DNA from: Microbulbifer sp. A4B17
GTDB taxonomy: Bacteria > Pseudomonadota > Gammaproteobacteria > Pseudomonadales > Cellvibrionaceae
Direction of reading: 5' to 3'
NCBI RefSeq assembly: GCF_003076275.1
Contig: NZ_CP029064.1
Span: 124,001 to 188,000 of the forward strand
DNA length: 64,000 bases
This document shows positions 35,157 to 44,392 of the stretch, piece after piece (within the stretch, counting starts at the first letter, position 1; each line of letters starts with the position of its first letter). Below the pieces are notes generated by a model. It did no database searches, was not told the DNA's origin, and saw only the letters and a program-made list of their open reading frames with translations. Made by a program: the position numbers and the translations under genes.

Positions 35157-36704
35157 ATGAAAGTTAGAGCCCAGATCGGCATGGTGCTGAACCTCGATAA
35201 GTGTATCGGCTGCCACACCTGCTCGGTGACCTGTAAAAACGTCTGGACCTCCCGCGAGGGGGTCGAGTACGCCTGGTTCAACAACGTCGAAACCAAACCC
35301 GGCGTTGGCTACCCCAAAGAGTGGGAAAACCAGGACAAGTGGAACGGCGGCTGGACCCGCAAAAAAAATGGCAAATTGCAGCCGAAGATCGGCAGCAAGC
35401 ACCGGGTGCTGGCCAATATTTTCGGCAACCCGGATATGCCGGAAATCGACGACTACTACGAGCCGTTCGACTTCGACTACCAGACCCTGCACAAGGCGCC
35501 GGAGCAGAAGCACCAACCGGTGGCCCGCCCGCGCTCGCTGATCAGTGGCGAGCGTATGGAGAAGATCGAGTGGGGGCCCAACTGGGAAGAAATTCTCGGT
35601 ACCGAATTCGACAAGCGTAAGAAGGACAAGAACTTCGAACAGGTCCAGGCGGATATCTACGGTGAGTTCGAAAACACCTTTATGATGTACCTGCCGCGCC
35701 TGTGTGAGCACTGCCTCAATCCCGCTTGTGTGGCCTCTTGCCCAAGTGGCGCCATCTACAAGCGCGAAGAGGATGGCATCGTCCTGATCGACCAGGACAA
35801 ATGTCGCGGCTGGCGTATGTGCGTATCCGCCTGCCCCTACAAGAAGATCTACTACAACTGGAAAACCGGTAAATCCGAGAAGTGTATCTTCTGCTACCCG
35901 CGTATTGAGGCGGGCCAACCAACTATCTGTTCCGAGACCTGTGTAGGCCGTATCCGCTATCTGGGGGTACTGCTGTATGACGCCGACCGCATCGAGGAAG
36001 CCGCTGCGGTAGAAGACGAAAAAGCCCTCTACCAGGCCCAGTGCGATATCTTCCTCGACCCCAGCGATCCCAAGGTCCAGGAAGCTGCCCGCGCCGAGGG
36101 TATACCCGAAGCCTGGCTCGAAGCTGCGCAGAAATCCCCGGTGTACAAGATGGCCATCGACTGGCAGATCGCCCTGCCGCTGCACCCGGAGTACCGCACC
36201 TTGCCCATGGTTTGGTATGTACCGCCGCTGTCTCCGATCCAGAACGCAGTGCAGGCCGGCCAAGTGGAAACCGTCACCGTGGGTCGCGGCGCCGAGATCC
36301 CCGATCTCTCCACCCTGCGTATCCCGCTGCAATACCTCGCCAACCTGCTTACCGCCGGCGACGAGAAGCCAGTGGCCCGAGCCCTGGAACGCATGATTGT
36401 GATGCGCGCCTATATGCGCGGCATCCATGTGGACGGCATCCAGGAGCGTGAACTGCTGGAAGAGGCGGGCCTGACCGTACAGCAGGTGGAAGAAATGTAT
36501 CGCTACATGGCCCTGGCCAACTACGAAGACCGCTTCGTGGTGCCCTCCAGCCATAAGGCCTACGCAGAAAACGCCTACGACATGAAGTCCTCCTGTGGTT
36601 TCAGCTTCGGCAACGGCTGTAGCACCGGCAACGACAGCACTAACATCTTCGGCGGCAAGCAGCACGCAGTGCGCGAAGTTATACCGGCCAAAGTGGTCGA
36701 CTGA
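35157..36704 (+). CDS. narH: Respiratory nitrate reductase beta subunit NarH
   Basis: Iron-sulfur electron-transfer subunit between NarI and NarG. Seen: 515 residues with four cluster motifs: KCIGCHTCSVTCKNVW, CEHCLNPACVASCP, CRGWRMCVSACPYKK and KCIFCYPR...CSETCVGR. The Trp in CRGW replaces a Cys, the hallmark of the [3Fe-4S] centre in NarH. The ATG overlaps the ribosome-binding region that follows the narG stop by two bases. The C-terminal end is Gly/Ser-rich and less conserved. Confidence 0.98.
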   Translation: MKVRAQIGMVLNLDKCIGCHTCSVTCKNVWTSREGVEYAWFNNVETKPGVGYPKEWENQDKWNGGWTRKKNGKLQPKIGSKHRVLANIFGNPDMPEIDDYYEPFDFDYQTLHKAPEQKHQPVARPRSLISGERMEKIEWGPNWEEILGTEFDKRKKDKNFEQVQADIYGEFENTFMMYLPRLCEHCLNPACVASCPSGAIYKREEDGIVLIDQDKCRGWRMCVSACPYKKIYYNWKTGKSEKCIFCYPRIEAGQPTICSETCVGRIRYLGVLLYDADRIEEAAAVEDEKALYQAQCDIFLDPSDPKVQEAARAEGIPEAWLEAAQKSPVYKMAIDWQIALPLHPEYRTLPMVWYVPPLSPIQNAVQAGQVETVTVGRGAEIPDLSTLRIPLQYLANLLTAGDEKPVARALERMIVMRAYMRGIHVDGIQERELLEEAGLTVQQVEEMYRYMALANYEDRFVVPSSHKAYAENAYDMKSSCGFSFGNGCSTGNDSTNIFGGKQHAVREVIPAKVVD

Positions 36705-36723
36705 GGTCGAGGGGAGAATACCG

Positions 36724-37458
36724 ATGAAAGTGTTAAACCTAATTGCCCGCCTTCTGGATTACCCATCCGATGAGCTGGTGGCGCACCTGGATGAACTGAC
36801 CGGCTGGCTGGCGGAATCTGAAGATCTGGATAAGCCCCTGCGCGATTTGCTGCTGTCATTTATCTCCCATTACGAGCGCATGGATGCGCTCGATTGGCAG
36901 AGTGAATACGACGGCCTGTTCGAGCGCGGCCGCGCCGTGTCCCTGCACTTGTTCGAGCATATCCACGGCGAATCCCGCGACCGCGGCCAGGCCATGGTGG
37001 ACCTGATGAACCGCTACCGGGATGCGGGCCTGGAACTGAATGAGCGCGAACTGCCGGATTACTTACCCACCTACTTAGAGTTCTGCGCCACCCAGGGTGA
37101 AGCAGCCTACGGCTGGGTTCACGATATTACCCATGTGATTGCCCTGTTGAGCGCGCGCCTGTCCAAGCGCGAGAGCCCCTATCACCTGTTGATGGATGCG
37201 CTCTTACAGATGGCTGGCGTCTTCGTTGATCTGACCGCGCTCAAAGAGGAAGTCGCTAATGAGGAGCGCGACGATACCCCCGAGGCGCTGGACAAGATCT
37301 GGGAGGAAGAGGTGGTCAGCTTTACCGGCGCCAACAATTGCGACCAGTCCATAACGCGGCCCAGCGCTGCGCAGCTGCGCGACGGCCAGCCCCTCACCTG
37401 GGCCCCCAGTGCCAAAGATGCCGCGCAGAATTCTGCCCAGCCTGCACCACAGGAGTAA
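36724..37458 (+). CDS. narJ: Nitrate reductase assembly chaperone NarJ
   Basis: Cytoplasmic chaperone needed for molybdenum cofactor insertion into NarG and membrane attachment; not part of the final enzyme. Seen: 244 residues starting MKVLNLIARLLDYPSDEL, the typical NarJ N terminus, with the conserved FERGRAVSLHLFEHIHGESRDRGQ split over residues 63-86 and ELPDYLPTYLEF. GAGGGGAG lies before the ATG at 36724; the frame is open back to 36595 inside narH but is not used. The Pro/Ala-rich C-terminal tail is typical. Confidence 0.96.
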   Translation: MKVLNLIARLLDYPSDELVAHLDELTGWLAESEDLDKPLRDLLLSFISHYERMDALDWQSEYDGLFERGRAVSLHLFEHIHGESRDRGQAMVDLMNRYRDAGLELNERELPDYLPTYLEFCATQGEAAYGWVHDITHVIALLSARLSKRESPYHLLMDALLQMAGVFVDLTALKEEVANEERDDTPEALDKIWEEEVVSFTGANNCDQSITRPSAAQLRDGQPLTWAPSAKDAAQNSAQPAPQE

Positions 37459-37462
37459 CAAG

Positions 37463-38152
37463 ATGAACTATCTGAATACGCTGCTCTTCGCCATCTACCC
37501 CTTCGTCGCCCTCACGGTATTTCTGGTGGGGAGCCTGATCCGCTACGACCGCGACCAATACACCTGGCGCACCGGCTCCAGTCAGCTACTGGAGCGCAAA
37601 CAATTGCGTATCGGCAGTTACCTGTTTCATATCGGGGTGATCGCTATTCTCGCGGGCCATTTTGTCGGTCTGCTCACACCCAAAGCGGTGTGGCACTTCC
37701 TCGGTATTGAAGCCTCCACCAAGCAGATGATGGCAATGGGGGTCGGTGGTTTCTTCGGGGTGATCTGCTTTATCGGTCTCACCATTCTGATTAAGCGCCG
37801 TCTCACCAATCCAAGAGTGCGCGCTACTACTTCCAAAATGGATCTGGCAATTCTGCTGATGCTTTACGCCCAGTTAATCCTCGGCCTGATCAGTATCCTG
37901 GTTTCCGCCGGCCATATGGACGGTGCCGAAATGCTCAAACTGATGGCCTGGGCTCAGTCCATAGTCACCCTCGATGGCTCCGCAGCCGCAGCGGCTATCG
38001 CCGACGTAAATATCATCTACAAGCTGCATATTTTCCTCGGCATGACCCTGTTCCTGCTGTTCCCTTTCAGCCGCCTGGTACACGTATGGAGTGTTCCGGT
38101 GCAGTACTTCCGCCGCAATTACCAGGTAGTGCGCGCCAAAGCCGCGCGTTAA
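37463..38152 (+). CDS. narI: Respiratory nitrate reductase gamma subunit NarI
   Basis: Membrane cytochrome b subunit that oxidises quinol and passes electrons to NarH. Seen: 229 residues, five transmembrane helices, heme-ligand His residues in YLFHIGVIAILAGHFVG and in IYKLHIFLGM and FSRLVHVWSVP. AGGAG, overlapping the narJ stop, is seven bases before the ATG. Completes the narGHJI set. Confidence 0.97.
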   Translation: MNYLNTLLFAIYPFVALTVFLVGSLIRYDRDQYTWRTGSSQLLERKQLRIGSYLFHIGVIAILAGHFVGLLTPKAVWHFLGIEASTKQMMAMGVGGFFGVICFIGLTILIKRRLTNPRVRATTSKMDLAILLMLYAQLILGLISILVSAGHMDGAEMLKLMAWAQSIVTLDGSAAAAAIADVNIIYKLHIFLGMTLFLLFPFSRLVHVWSVPVQYFRRNYQVVRAKAAR

Positions 38153-38171
38153 TCCCAGCAATCGTTAACCA

Positions 38172-38190
38172 GGCCCGCCAAGAGCGGGCC
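38172..38190 (+). terminator. Hairpin between narI and the parvulin gene
   Basis: GGCCCGC-CAAGA-GCGGGCC is a perfect 7-bp stem 19 bases after narI. It is followed by TTGTGTGG rather than a T-run, so it probably protects or attenuates the mRNA instead of fully ending it. Confidence 0.5.
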
Positions 38191-38207
38191 TTGTGTGGAG
38201 TAGAGTC

Positions 38208-39032
38208 ATGAGTGCATTACTGGCTTCCGACGCCGCCGGGCGCGAATTCGAACTGGCTGAAGCCGTGGCCGTTAACGGCAATGAAATCCCTGCAGACCTG
38301 ATTTACCAGGAGATGCAATATCAGACCGCCAACTCCCCGCGCCAAGCGATTTACCGCGCCGCACGGGCATTGGTTATCGGTTGGCTGTTACGGGAAAAGG
38401 CTGCAGGGCAGGGGCTTTGCGCTGCCGATGAAGACCTGCACAGTGAGGCCTTCGATCACGCCGTTTCAGATCTTTTGAAAGGTGAGTTGCAAGTGAGCCC
38501 GGCCAGTGAAGCCGAATGCCGCGCCTATTTCGAAGCCCACCCACATAAATTTCGCTCCGATCCTCTCGCCGAAGTGCGCCATATCCTGATCCCGGCCGCA
38601 CCGGATGATTCCGAAGCCTGCGCCAAAGCGCGCGCCGCCGCCGAGGATATGCTCAAGCAGATCCGTGCCGATGCCAATCCGCTGCAAGCCTTCGCCCAGT
38701 TAGCGCAATCCCACTCCGCCTGTTCCTCCGCCGAAGCCGGCGGCAGCCTCGGCCAAGTGGGGCGCGGTGATACCGTCGCCTCCTTCGAGCGTGCAGTGTT
38801 CGAGCAGGGCATTGGTTTGGTAGAGGAACCCGTGGAGACACCCTACGGTGTACACCTGATTTATGTAGAGCAATGCGAACCGGGCCGCCCACTGGAATAC
38901 GAATATGTCTCGGAGCGAATCGAGGAATACCTGACCGAAAAACGCCGCCGCCAGATGACCAGCGACTACCTGCAAAAAATGGTGCAGGCCGCGCAAATCT
39001 CCGGCCTGGATTTATCGGGGGAGGCCCACTGA
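38208..39032 (+). CDS. Parvulin-type peptidyl-prolyl isomerase (NifM-like)
   Basis: A 274-residue peptidyl-prolyl cis-trans isomerase. Seen: an N-terminal helical domain (about 1-115), then a rotamase domain with DPLAEVRHILIPAA, AEAGGSLGQVGRGDTVASFE and the closing PVETPYGVHLIYVEQ, in that order. A C-terminal helix follows. There is no signal peptide, so it acts in the cytoplasm. Its place directly after narGHJI, with its own GTGGAG ribosome binding site, suggests a role in nitrate reductase maturation, as NifM matures nitrogenase iron protein; that is inference from context. Confidence 0.9.
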   Translation: MSALLASDAAGREFELAEAVAVNGNEIPADLIYQEMQYQTANSPRQAIYRAARALVIGWLLREKAAGQGLCAADEDLHSEAFDHAVSDLLKGELQVSPASEAECRAYFEAHPHKFRSDPLAEVRHILIPAAPDDSEACAKARAAAEDMLKQIRADANPLQAFAQLAQSHSACSSAEAGGSLGQVGRGDTVASFERAVFEQGIGLVEEPVETPYGVHLIYVEQCEPGRPLEYEYVSERIEEYLTEKRRRQMTSDYLQKMVQAAQISGLDLSGEAH

Positions 39033-39033
39033 G

Positions 39034-39681
39034 GTGGCAGAGATTCGCCAACTGTTCGCACGCAATCGAGCCTGGGCGGAGGATAGGACGGCACAGGACC
39101 CGGAGTTTTTCCAACGCCTGAGCCGCCTGCAAGTACCCAAGTATTTATGGATCGGCTGTTCCGATTCCCGCGTGCCCGCCAACGAGATTGTGGGCATGGC
39201 ACCGGGGGAGTTGTTTGTGCACCGCAATATTGCCAACGTGGTGGTACACACAGACTTTAATTGCCTCTCAGTGCTGCAATACGCGGTAGAAGTGCTTAAG
39301 GTTGAACACGTTGTGGTGTGTGGCCATTACGGCTGCGGCGGAGTACAAGCAGCTATGGGCCACAGCGAATGTGGCCTGGTGGATAACTGGCTGCGCCATA
39401 TCAAGGATGTTTACGCCCGACACCGGCAGGAACTGGAATCCCTCGATAAAGAATCGCGTTCGGCACGATTGTGCGAGTTAAATGTGATGGCACAGGTACA
39501 AAACCTGGCCATGACCAAAATAGTCCAGCACGCCTGGGATCGAGGCCAACGCCTCAGCCTGCACGGCTGGATCTACGATATTCGCGATGGCCTGATTAGA
39601 GATCTGGGAATGCGGATGGACGACCGTGGCCAGGTACCGGAGATTTATCATGTTTATGGTGAGGTGCAGGAGGAGCGGTGA
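39034..39681 (+). CDS. Beta-class carbonic anhydrase
   Basis: Zinc enzyme interconverting CO2 and bicarbonate in the cytoplasm. Seen: 215 residues, with ligand motifs WIGCSDSRVPANEI (Cys, plus the Asp/Arg dyad) and VVVCGHYGCGGVQAAM (His and Cys). RNIANVVVHTDFNCLSVLQYA is also a family segment, seen across about residues 69-89. It starts at a GTG one base after the parvulin stop, with GGGGAGG upstream, so the two genes are translationally linked at the end of the nar operon. The link to nitrate respiration may be pH or bicarbonate supply. Confidence 0.95.
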   Translation: MAEIRQLFARNRAWAEDRTAQDPEFFQRLSRLQVPKYLWIGCSDSRVPANEIVGMAPGELFVHRNIANVVVHTDFNCLSVLQYAVEVLKVEHVVVCGHYGCGGVQAAMGHSECGLVDNWLRHIKDVYARHRQELESLDKESRSARLCELNVMAQVQNLAMTKIVQHAWDRGQRLSLHGWIYDIRDGLIRDLGMRMDDRGQVPEIYHVYGEVQEER

Positions 39682-39752
39682 GATTCTCCTCTCAAGTTCA
39701 TGGCCTCTAAAATAGTCTTTTGCCTTGGAGGAATTTGAGTAACTGGTTATAT

Positions 39753-40142
39753 CTATTCACTGCCCATGAATTGAATCGCCAAATAGAACCACAGAAAGAT
39801 TGACGTAAACCCAACAATTGCTCCAGCAAGCTCTTTCAGAAAACGCCACTTTTCAAACTCCACTTTTGATCTATAAAACTTCTTGCCTAAATGCCTAATA
39901 AATAGATACAAAACCGCAAATGTGACAAGTGGTCCCAAGACAGCAATAGGCAAGAATAAACTGCCGCTATTCGGGCTGAGAATCAAAATATAGATAGGCA
40001 GGGCCGATCCAAGAACCCCGCACCAATACCCCTCTAAAACATAGTAGAGCTGCAACTTCTGCCCACAGTCAGGGCAGAAACCGTACAAGGACATCCTAAT
40101 TTCGTTACTATTGAATTGTTTACTACATTGATCGCAGATCAT
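39753..40142 (-). CDS. Small membrane protein with N-terminal zinc ribbon
   Basis: A 129-residue protein of unknown function. Seen: an N-terminal zinc-ribbon-like MICDQCSKQF and GFCPDCGQ (two CxxC pairs), followed by three to four transmembrane segments. This begins the AT-rich accessory block. Not recognised as a named family. Confidence 0.65.
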   Translation of the reverse strand: MICDQCSKQFNSNEIRMSLYGFCPDCGQKLQLYYVLEGYWCGVLGSALPIYILILSPNSGSLFLPIAVLGPLVTFAVLYLFIRHLGKKFYRSKVEFEKWRFLKELAGAIVGFTSIFLWFYLAIQFMGSE

Positions 40143-40199
40143 TGATATGTAACGCCTACACTAGTATTGCGACCCATTATCAGTCCCTGAAAAGTCAGA

Positions 40200-40754
40200 C
40201 TAACCTGCTTGAGGTTGTAAAGCCTGCTCCCCACAGGTTGTTGACACATATCGATCTCCAGCCAAAGTCTGAACTTTAATGTAAGGCTTGGAATTTATAG
40301 AAAGGAATTCAATTTTGCCACCACGATTAAGCCAGAGTTGATGTGATATACTTTTTTCTAAATGTTCACCAATATTAAAAAAAGAACCATTTTTTGATAT
40401 AGCACAGTCTTTTTTAGATATCTTAACGACGGGGTAGTTTTCTCTATACCAAAATTCAACATAGACAAATATCTCACCGTCATCTGACAGTATTCCCTCT
40501 GAATATCCATGGTGATCATAGGCTCTAGACCAAACTGGAACAAAATCTGGTCTAGGGAATGGATATTTAAAACCCTCGTAGACAGAAAGCATCCAGTTAT
40601 CTGTCCAGGGATCTTGGGTAATATGGTCTCTACTTATTAATGCAGTCCATTTCCGGTTTTCTGAAGTAACAATATAGTCTTGCCAATCAGGCGGCTGATC
40701 GGCTGATACTTTTATAGAAAGTATTAGCGCTATAAAAAGTATAAAAATTTTCAT
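40200..40754 (-). CDS. Hypothetical exported protein
   Basis: A 184-residue protein. The frame opens at 40829, but the ATG at 40754 starts a classical signal peptide (MKIFILFIALILSIKVSA). The mature part begins DQPPDWQDYIVTSENRKW and is rich in aromatic residues, with a beta-strand-like pattern and two Cys. No family recognised. Confidence 0.6.
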   Translation of the reverse strand: MKIFILFIALILSIKVSADQPPDWQDYIVTSENRKWTALISRDHITQDPWTDNWMLSVYEGFKYPFPRPDFVPVWSRAYDHHGYSEGILSDDGEIFVYVEFWYRENYPVVKISKKDCAISKNGSFFNIGEHLEKSISHQLWLNRGGKIEFLSINSKPYIKVQTLAGDRYVSTTCGEQALQPQAG

Positions 40755-40948
40755 GAATGGCTTGATAACCTTGTAATTGATGAGCGGAATTATGGTGCGA
40801 AGCACCAAAAGTATTAGTAAATACATCACTTACAAATTGGTGTCAGCATTCATCCTTAGCATAAGGGGCAATAATTTATTTAAGCTTTCTTGCTATTGTG
40901 ACTGGAATTTAACTTCTTAGGATAGTAACACTCTCCTCTCTAAAATAA

Positions 40949-41353
40949 CTACCCTGAGTGCCGTCGTAAAGACCACAGAGAAGCAATTATTACTAACCCA
41001 CAAAAACCCCAATATATTATTTTACCGCTCAAATCTTCAACATCAACACACTGCCATTTTTCACATTGACGTATTATAAAAACATTTCTCGGATCACGCC
41101 AAAAAATGATAGATGCCAATGCTGCAAAAAATACTACTGGGTAGGATCTTACTTTGGGGGTAACCTCGGCCAAGAAGGTCGCAAGCCAAAAAGTGAAGAG
41201 TGAGGCTAAGTATAGTTTTAAGTAGCTCTCACCAGACAAAATCAAGCTGGCGATTGTACTGAAAAAAGCACATAGCCCTATAAAGAAGCGGAGCCCACTC
41301 AACCTAGATAGCCCGCCATCATCTTTGGTGAATCTGTAACCGTATCTTTTCAT
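40949..41353 (-). CDS. Hypothetical membrane protein
   Basis: A 134-residue protein with about four hydrophobic segments and a Cys pair in a loop (RQCEKWQCVDVED). Basic N terminus; C-terminal LRRHSG. No family recognised. Confidence 0.55.
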   Translation of the reverse strand: MKRYGYRFTKDDGGLSRLSGLRFFIGLCAFFSTIASLILSGESYLKLYLASLFTFWLATFLAEVTPKVRSYPVVFFAALASIIFWRDPRNVFIIRQCEKWQCVDVEDLSGKIIYWGFCGLVIIASLWSLRRHSG

Positions 41354-41396
41354 AGTTTATATTAACGTACTTGTAAGTGACTTAATCATAAAATGG

Positions 41397-41726
41397 TCAG
41401 CCACTAAATACGAAGCTAATCTTAGTTCTATATTTACACCAACTACCCGACCAGCCGAACTTCCAACTTCTTGCAGCCTTTAAAACAGATCGATCAAAAA
41501 ATTTATCTGGCACTGCTTCTACAATGTTGATCTCTTCTAACCCTCCATCTGGATTAAGCCAAGCGGTTAGAACTACCCAGCCATCTACAGATCGTCGGTT
41601 CTCTCTGATTGGATAACCAGAGTCATATCCGTCAATTCGCTGAAGGTGTTGGGGGCAATTGGTAATTTCTTCAGAATGGCTAAATGTAGCTAAAAAAAGC
41701 AATATAAATAATGTAACTGTTCTCAT
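41397..41726 (-). CDS. TonB C-terminal-like exported protein
   Basis: A 109-residue protein: signal peptide (TLFILLFLATFSHS), then a single TonB_C-like domain with YPIRENRRSVDGWVVL, NPDGGLEEINIVEAVPDKFF and VLKAARSWKF. It has no proline-rich spacer or inner-membrane anchor, so it is not a working TonB. It is a free periplasmic TonB-box-type domain of unknown use. Confidence 0.7.
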   Translation of the reverse strand: MRTVTLFILLFLATFSHSEEITNCPQHLQRIDGYDSGYPIRENRRSVDGWVVLTAWLNPDGGLEEINIVEAVPDKFFDRSVLKAARSWKFGWSGSWCKYRTKISFVFSG

Positions 41727-41821
41727 AGCGTAATGATTTTCTCTTACCCTATTGGAATGAAAACGTCCTACTCCAGCATGGTGAAAGGCGTGTTAGCCAT
41801 TGGAGACAGAAACTTGCTATG

Positions 41822-42184
41822 CTATCGAACCTCGAAAATATATAGTTTCTTAGGTTCGCCTTCTATTGGGACCCAAACTTCTTTCATGCCTTTAAAATCC
41901 AATACTAAATCTGCCTCTTCTAAAATCTTTTGAGCATATAGGGATTCGTCCCAGTAAATTCCACCGCATGCATAGTAATTTGGTGCTTCTTTTTCCGGTA
42001 TATTTACGGTGAATTCGCCACTATTTGGCCTGCTGATTTCTAATTCATACTCTTTGAATACATTTGCAGAAATAAAATTCTTACCTTCAATTTTCATAAT
42101 CTTAGGTAGCAAAATTTCTCTCGGCTCTTGAGAAGCACAGCCGCCAATGGTAAGGAAAATAAGAGTTAGGAGTAGACATTTCAT
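41822..42184 (-). CDS. Hypothetical lipoprotein
   Basis: A 120-residue predicted lipoprotein with lipobox IGGCAS near residue 15 and a beta-rich mature part. Not recognised. Its 3' neighbour on this strand is the TonB-like gene. Confidence 0.55.
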   Translation of the reverse strand: MKCLLLTLIFLTIGGCASQEPREILLPKIMKIEGKNFISANVFKEYELEISRPNSGEFTVNIPEKEAPNYYACGGIYWDESLYAQKILEEADLVLDFKGMKEVWVPIEGEPKKLYIFEVR

Positions 42185-42267
42185 TTTTCTTCTTCTTTAG
42201 TTTAAGGCTGATGTTAGTAATTGATTAAGATCTAGCTGTTCAATAGTGCCATTTTTTCGAATTTCTA

Positions 42268-42564
42268 TTAACCGCGTTCATTGAAGTCCCACCATGTCAC
42301 TTTAGCGCCGGCGACAACAACAAACTTTATGTGTTGAGTATCAGATCTATAAAGAAAACTTGTTTGGCAACAGTTATTAGGATTATCTATTGGAGTCAGA
42401 TGCTTTATTGGCCAACCTTTAGATTCAATATGTTTTACAACAAGCGACTTTTGGAACTCGTAGTCTGTACTGCAAGCTATGGGACTTGAAAAGAGGAATA
42501 CCCCCCCAACTAGCAACACTCCAAAGCAACTAACAAACATTGATATTTTAAGCAGCTTTTTCAT
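42268..42564 (-). CDS. Hypothetical exported/membrane-anchored protein
   Basis: A 98-residue protein with one N-terminal hydrophobic segment (ISMFVSCFGVLLVGGVFLF) and a mature part with three Cys (IACSTDYE, NNCCQTSFLYR) and a closing KVTWWDFNERG. Unknown. Confidence 0.5.
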   Translation of the reverse strand: MKKLLKISMFVSCFGVLLVGGVFLFSSPIACSTDYEFQKSLVVKHIESKGWPIKHLTPIDNPNNCCQTSFLYRSDTQHIKFVVVAGAKVTWWDFNERG

Positions 42565-42712
42565 TGATACATATGACCTTTTACTCAGCTGCCCCTAATA
42601 AGGAGCAACTCTCTGATAGCTTAGCGTAAAGGGCAAGACAAGGAAATATGTAACTGTCAGATATAAGATCAGCATGCTACCTTCGAACTAACGCATTTAG
42701 ATGGATAACAAA

Positions 42713-43393
42713 CTAGAAATGATATTGTGCTCCGAGAGAGGCTGAGTAGGATGAATCGGCGGGATCATTTAGAATTCCTTTTATCATAAATCGTGTAGAA
42801 GTATTTTTGCTAAGATTATATTGAAGACCCACTCCGTATTGAGGCCGTGTACTTCTATTGCTATCACTATCCTTAGTTATTACGTTGGGGTTGCATGAGA
42901 CCTCATTTATACAGCCACCTTCTGTTTCATACTGTACTTGAGACTCAGCCTCCCTTGAAATTACTCCTAAATTGCCAATTAAGCTCAAATTGTTGTAGTT
43001 TTTAAATGTATATTTTCCTAGTAAATCAATTCGTAGATGTTTAAGTTGAGCCTCACTAACGCCATCTAACAAGCCAATAGTTGAATTAGTAAAATATTCT
43101 TTCTCATTTTTACTTTGTGAGTATCCTGCCTCAATTGAAAAACCGGGATAGAACTCATACCCTAAATAAGCTCCCCAGGAACCGTATGACGTAGCTAGTA
43201 TTTCCGATGATTGATATTGCTGGGAATATCTCATATCGCCGGCTAAAGTCACTGTGTTAATGCTGGTTGTTAGGTTGCCATCAATGGAATCGTACCGATG
43301 TTCCAGTCCTACATAAAAGCTACTAGTTGCATAACTTTCTGAAATAGTACCAACTAATAGTATAGATGTAGTCATTAGTTTTAATAAGTTCAT
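42713..43393 (-). CDS. Outer-membrane beta-barrel protein
   Basis: A 226-residue OmpA-like or OmpW-like small barrel: signal peptide (LMTTSILLVGTISESYA), alternating amphipathic strands, one internal disulfide-like pair (GGCINEVSCNP) and a terminal Phe (LGAQYHF). Function unknown. Confidence 0.7.
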   Translation of the reverse strand: MNLLKLMTTSILLVGTISESYATSSFYVGLEHRYDSIDGNLTTSINTVTLAGDMRYSQQYQSSEILATSYGSWGAYLGYEFYPGFSIEAGYSQSKNEKEYFTNSTIGLLDGVSEAQLKHLRIDLLGKYTFKNYNNLSLIGNLGVISREAESQVQYETEGGCINEVSCNPNVITKDSDSNRSTRPQYGVGLQYNLSKNTSTRFMIKGILNDPADSSYSASLGAQYHF

Positions 43394-43609
43394 ATTTTAT
43401 CCATTTATATGATGCTTTTGAATCAAATATAATGTAGGGAGTCACAGGGCTTACTATATGCAACAAGATAGCCGGCACTTTCTAAGTACCACAATTAATT
43501 AAGTAACAGAATATCAGTTTAAAACTATAAGTAAATTATCAATATTTCTACTCTGAGGTCTTATTTATCTCCTGTGCCCCTCAAAAATCATAGTCTCTTG
43601 CCTATTTTG

Positions 43610-44098
43610 TTATGCATTTTGTATTGCTTCTATTTCTGACCAAATGCTTTCACAGAGGTTTGGCCGATAGGCTGACTTACGAAAAACCTCATGCTCCGCT
43701 CTATACATGTTAAGGAACTCTTCATCACCAGAGCGAAGGCAAGCTCTCATATTAGCTAGGCGGTCAGCGGCTTTAACTAGCAAAGCAAGCTCCTCTGACC
43801 CGGAAACCCTTGACATTTTTTGATATGTTGCAGACTTTCTTATTTTTCTGGTTTCTCCAGGCTCATCGCTGAGTATGCTCACACATCTGGATACAAACTC
43901 ACCAAAGGAAGCTTCGATCTCTTCAGCCCTTACATCGGTATCCTCAATCACGTCGTGAAGATACGCTATTACTTCAGCTTCTTCGCCATACTCGCTAGCG
44001 ATCTTTGCTACTTCATCAAGATGAACCGAATATGGGAAGCTACCATACCTCTGATCTCCGTGTGCTTGGATAGCGAAACTCCGTGCTTTATCTCTCAT
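43610..44098 (-). CDS. HD-domain phosphohydrolase (SpoT-hydrolase/MESH1-like)
   Basis: A 162-residue single HD domain. Seen: AIQAHGDQRYGSFPYSVHL (first His ligands), VIAYLHDVIEDTDV (the HD doublet and following Glu-Asp), and LLVKAADRLANMRACL (distal Asp). The layout matches the (p)ppGpp hydrolase part of RelA/SpoT proteins. A small alarmone hydrolase is the best guess. No synthetase gene is adjacent. Confidence 0.85.
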   Translation of the reverse strand: MRDKARSFAIQAHGDQRYGSFPYSVHLDEVAKIASEYGEEAEVIAYLHDVIEDTDVRAEEIEASFGEFVSRCVSILSDEPGETRKIRKSATYQKMSRVSGSEELALLVKAADRLANMRACLRSGDEEFLNMYRAEHEVFRKSAYRPNLCESIWSEIEAIQNA

Positions 44099-44392
44099 AT
44101 TTGCCCTTTAGAGTGATGGTTTCTAATACTTTCCATAATTGGCTTGTCTGGGAAGTCGTATAGTAACCATACTTGGATGATTTTACTTTCAAGGAGCGCC
44201 TCCTTATTTATGAGTGTCCAAAATCAATGAATACAGCTCAACCCATTCACGGCAGTGGTCGGTTTCGGATGGGGCTAAAAGTTCGGCGTGATACGGACGC
44301 ACTGGTCCATTCAGAGCCCAGTTCGGATTTTAATTAAAGCCTTCGAGCAATTTGATGGAGGGGCGTGTTAGTTTTTTTCAGGACAAGCAATA
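44099..44392. other. Non-coding gap
   Basis: About 290 bases with no supportable gene or structure. Confidence 0.3.

Noticed and set aside
32569..36665. Long minus-strand frames opposite narG and narH
   Set aside because: Antisense shadows produced by GC-rich codon bias.
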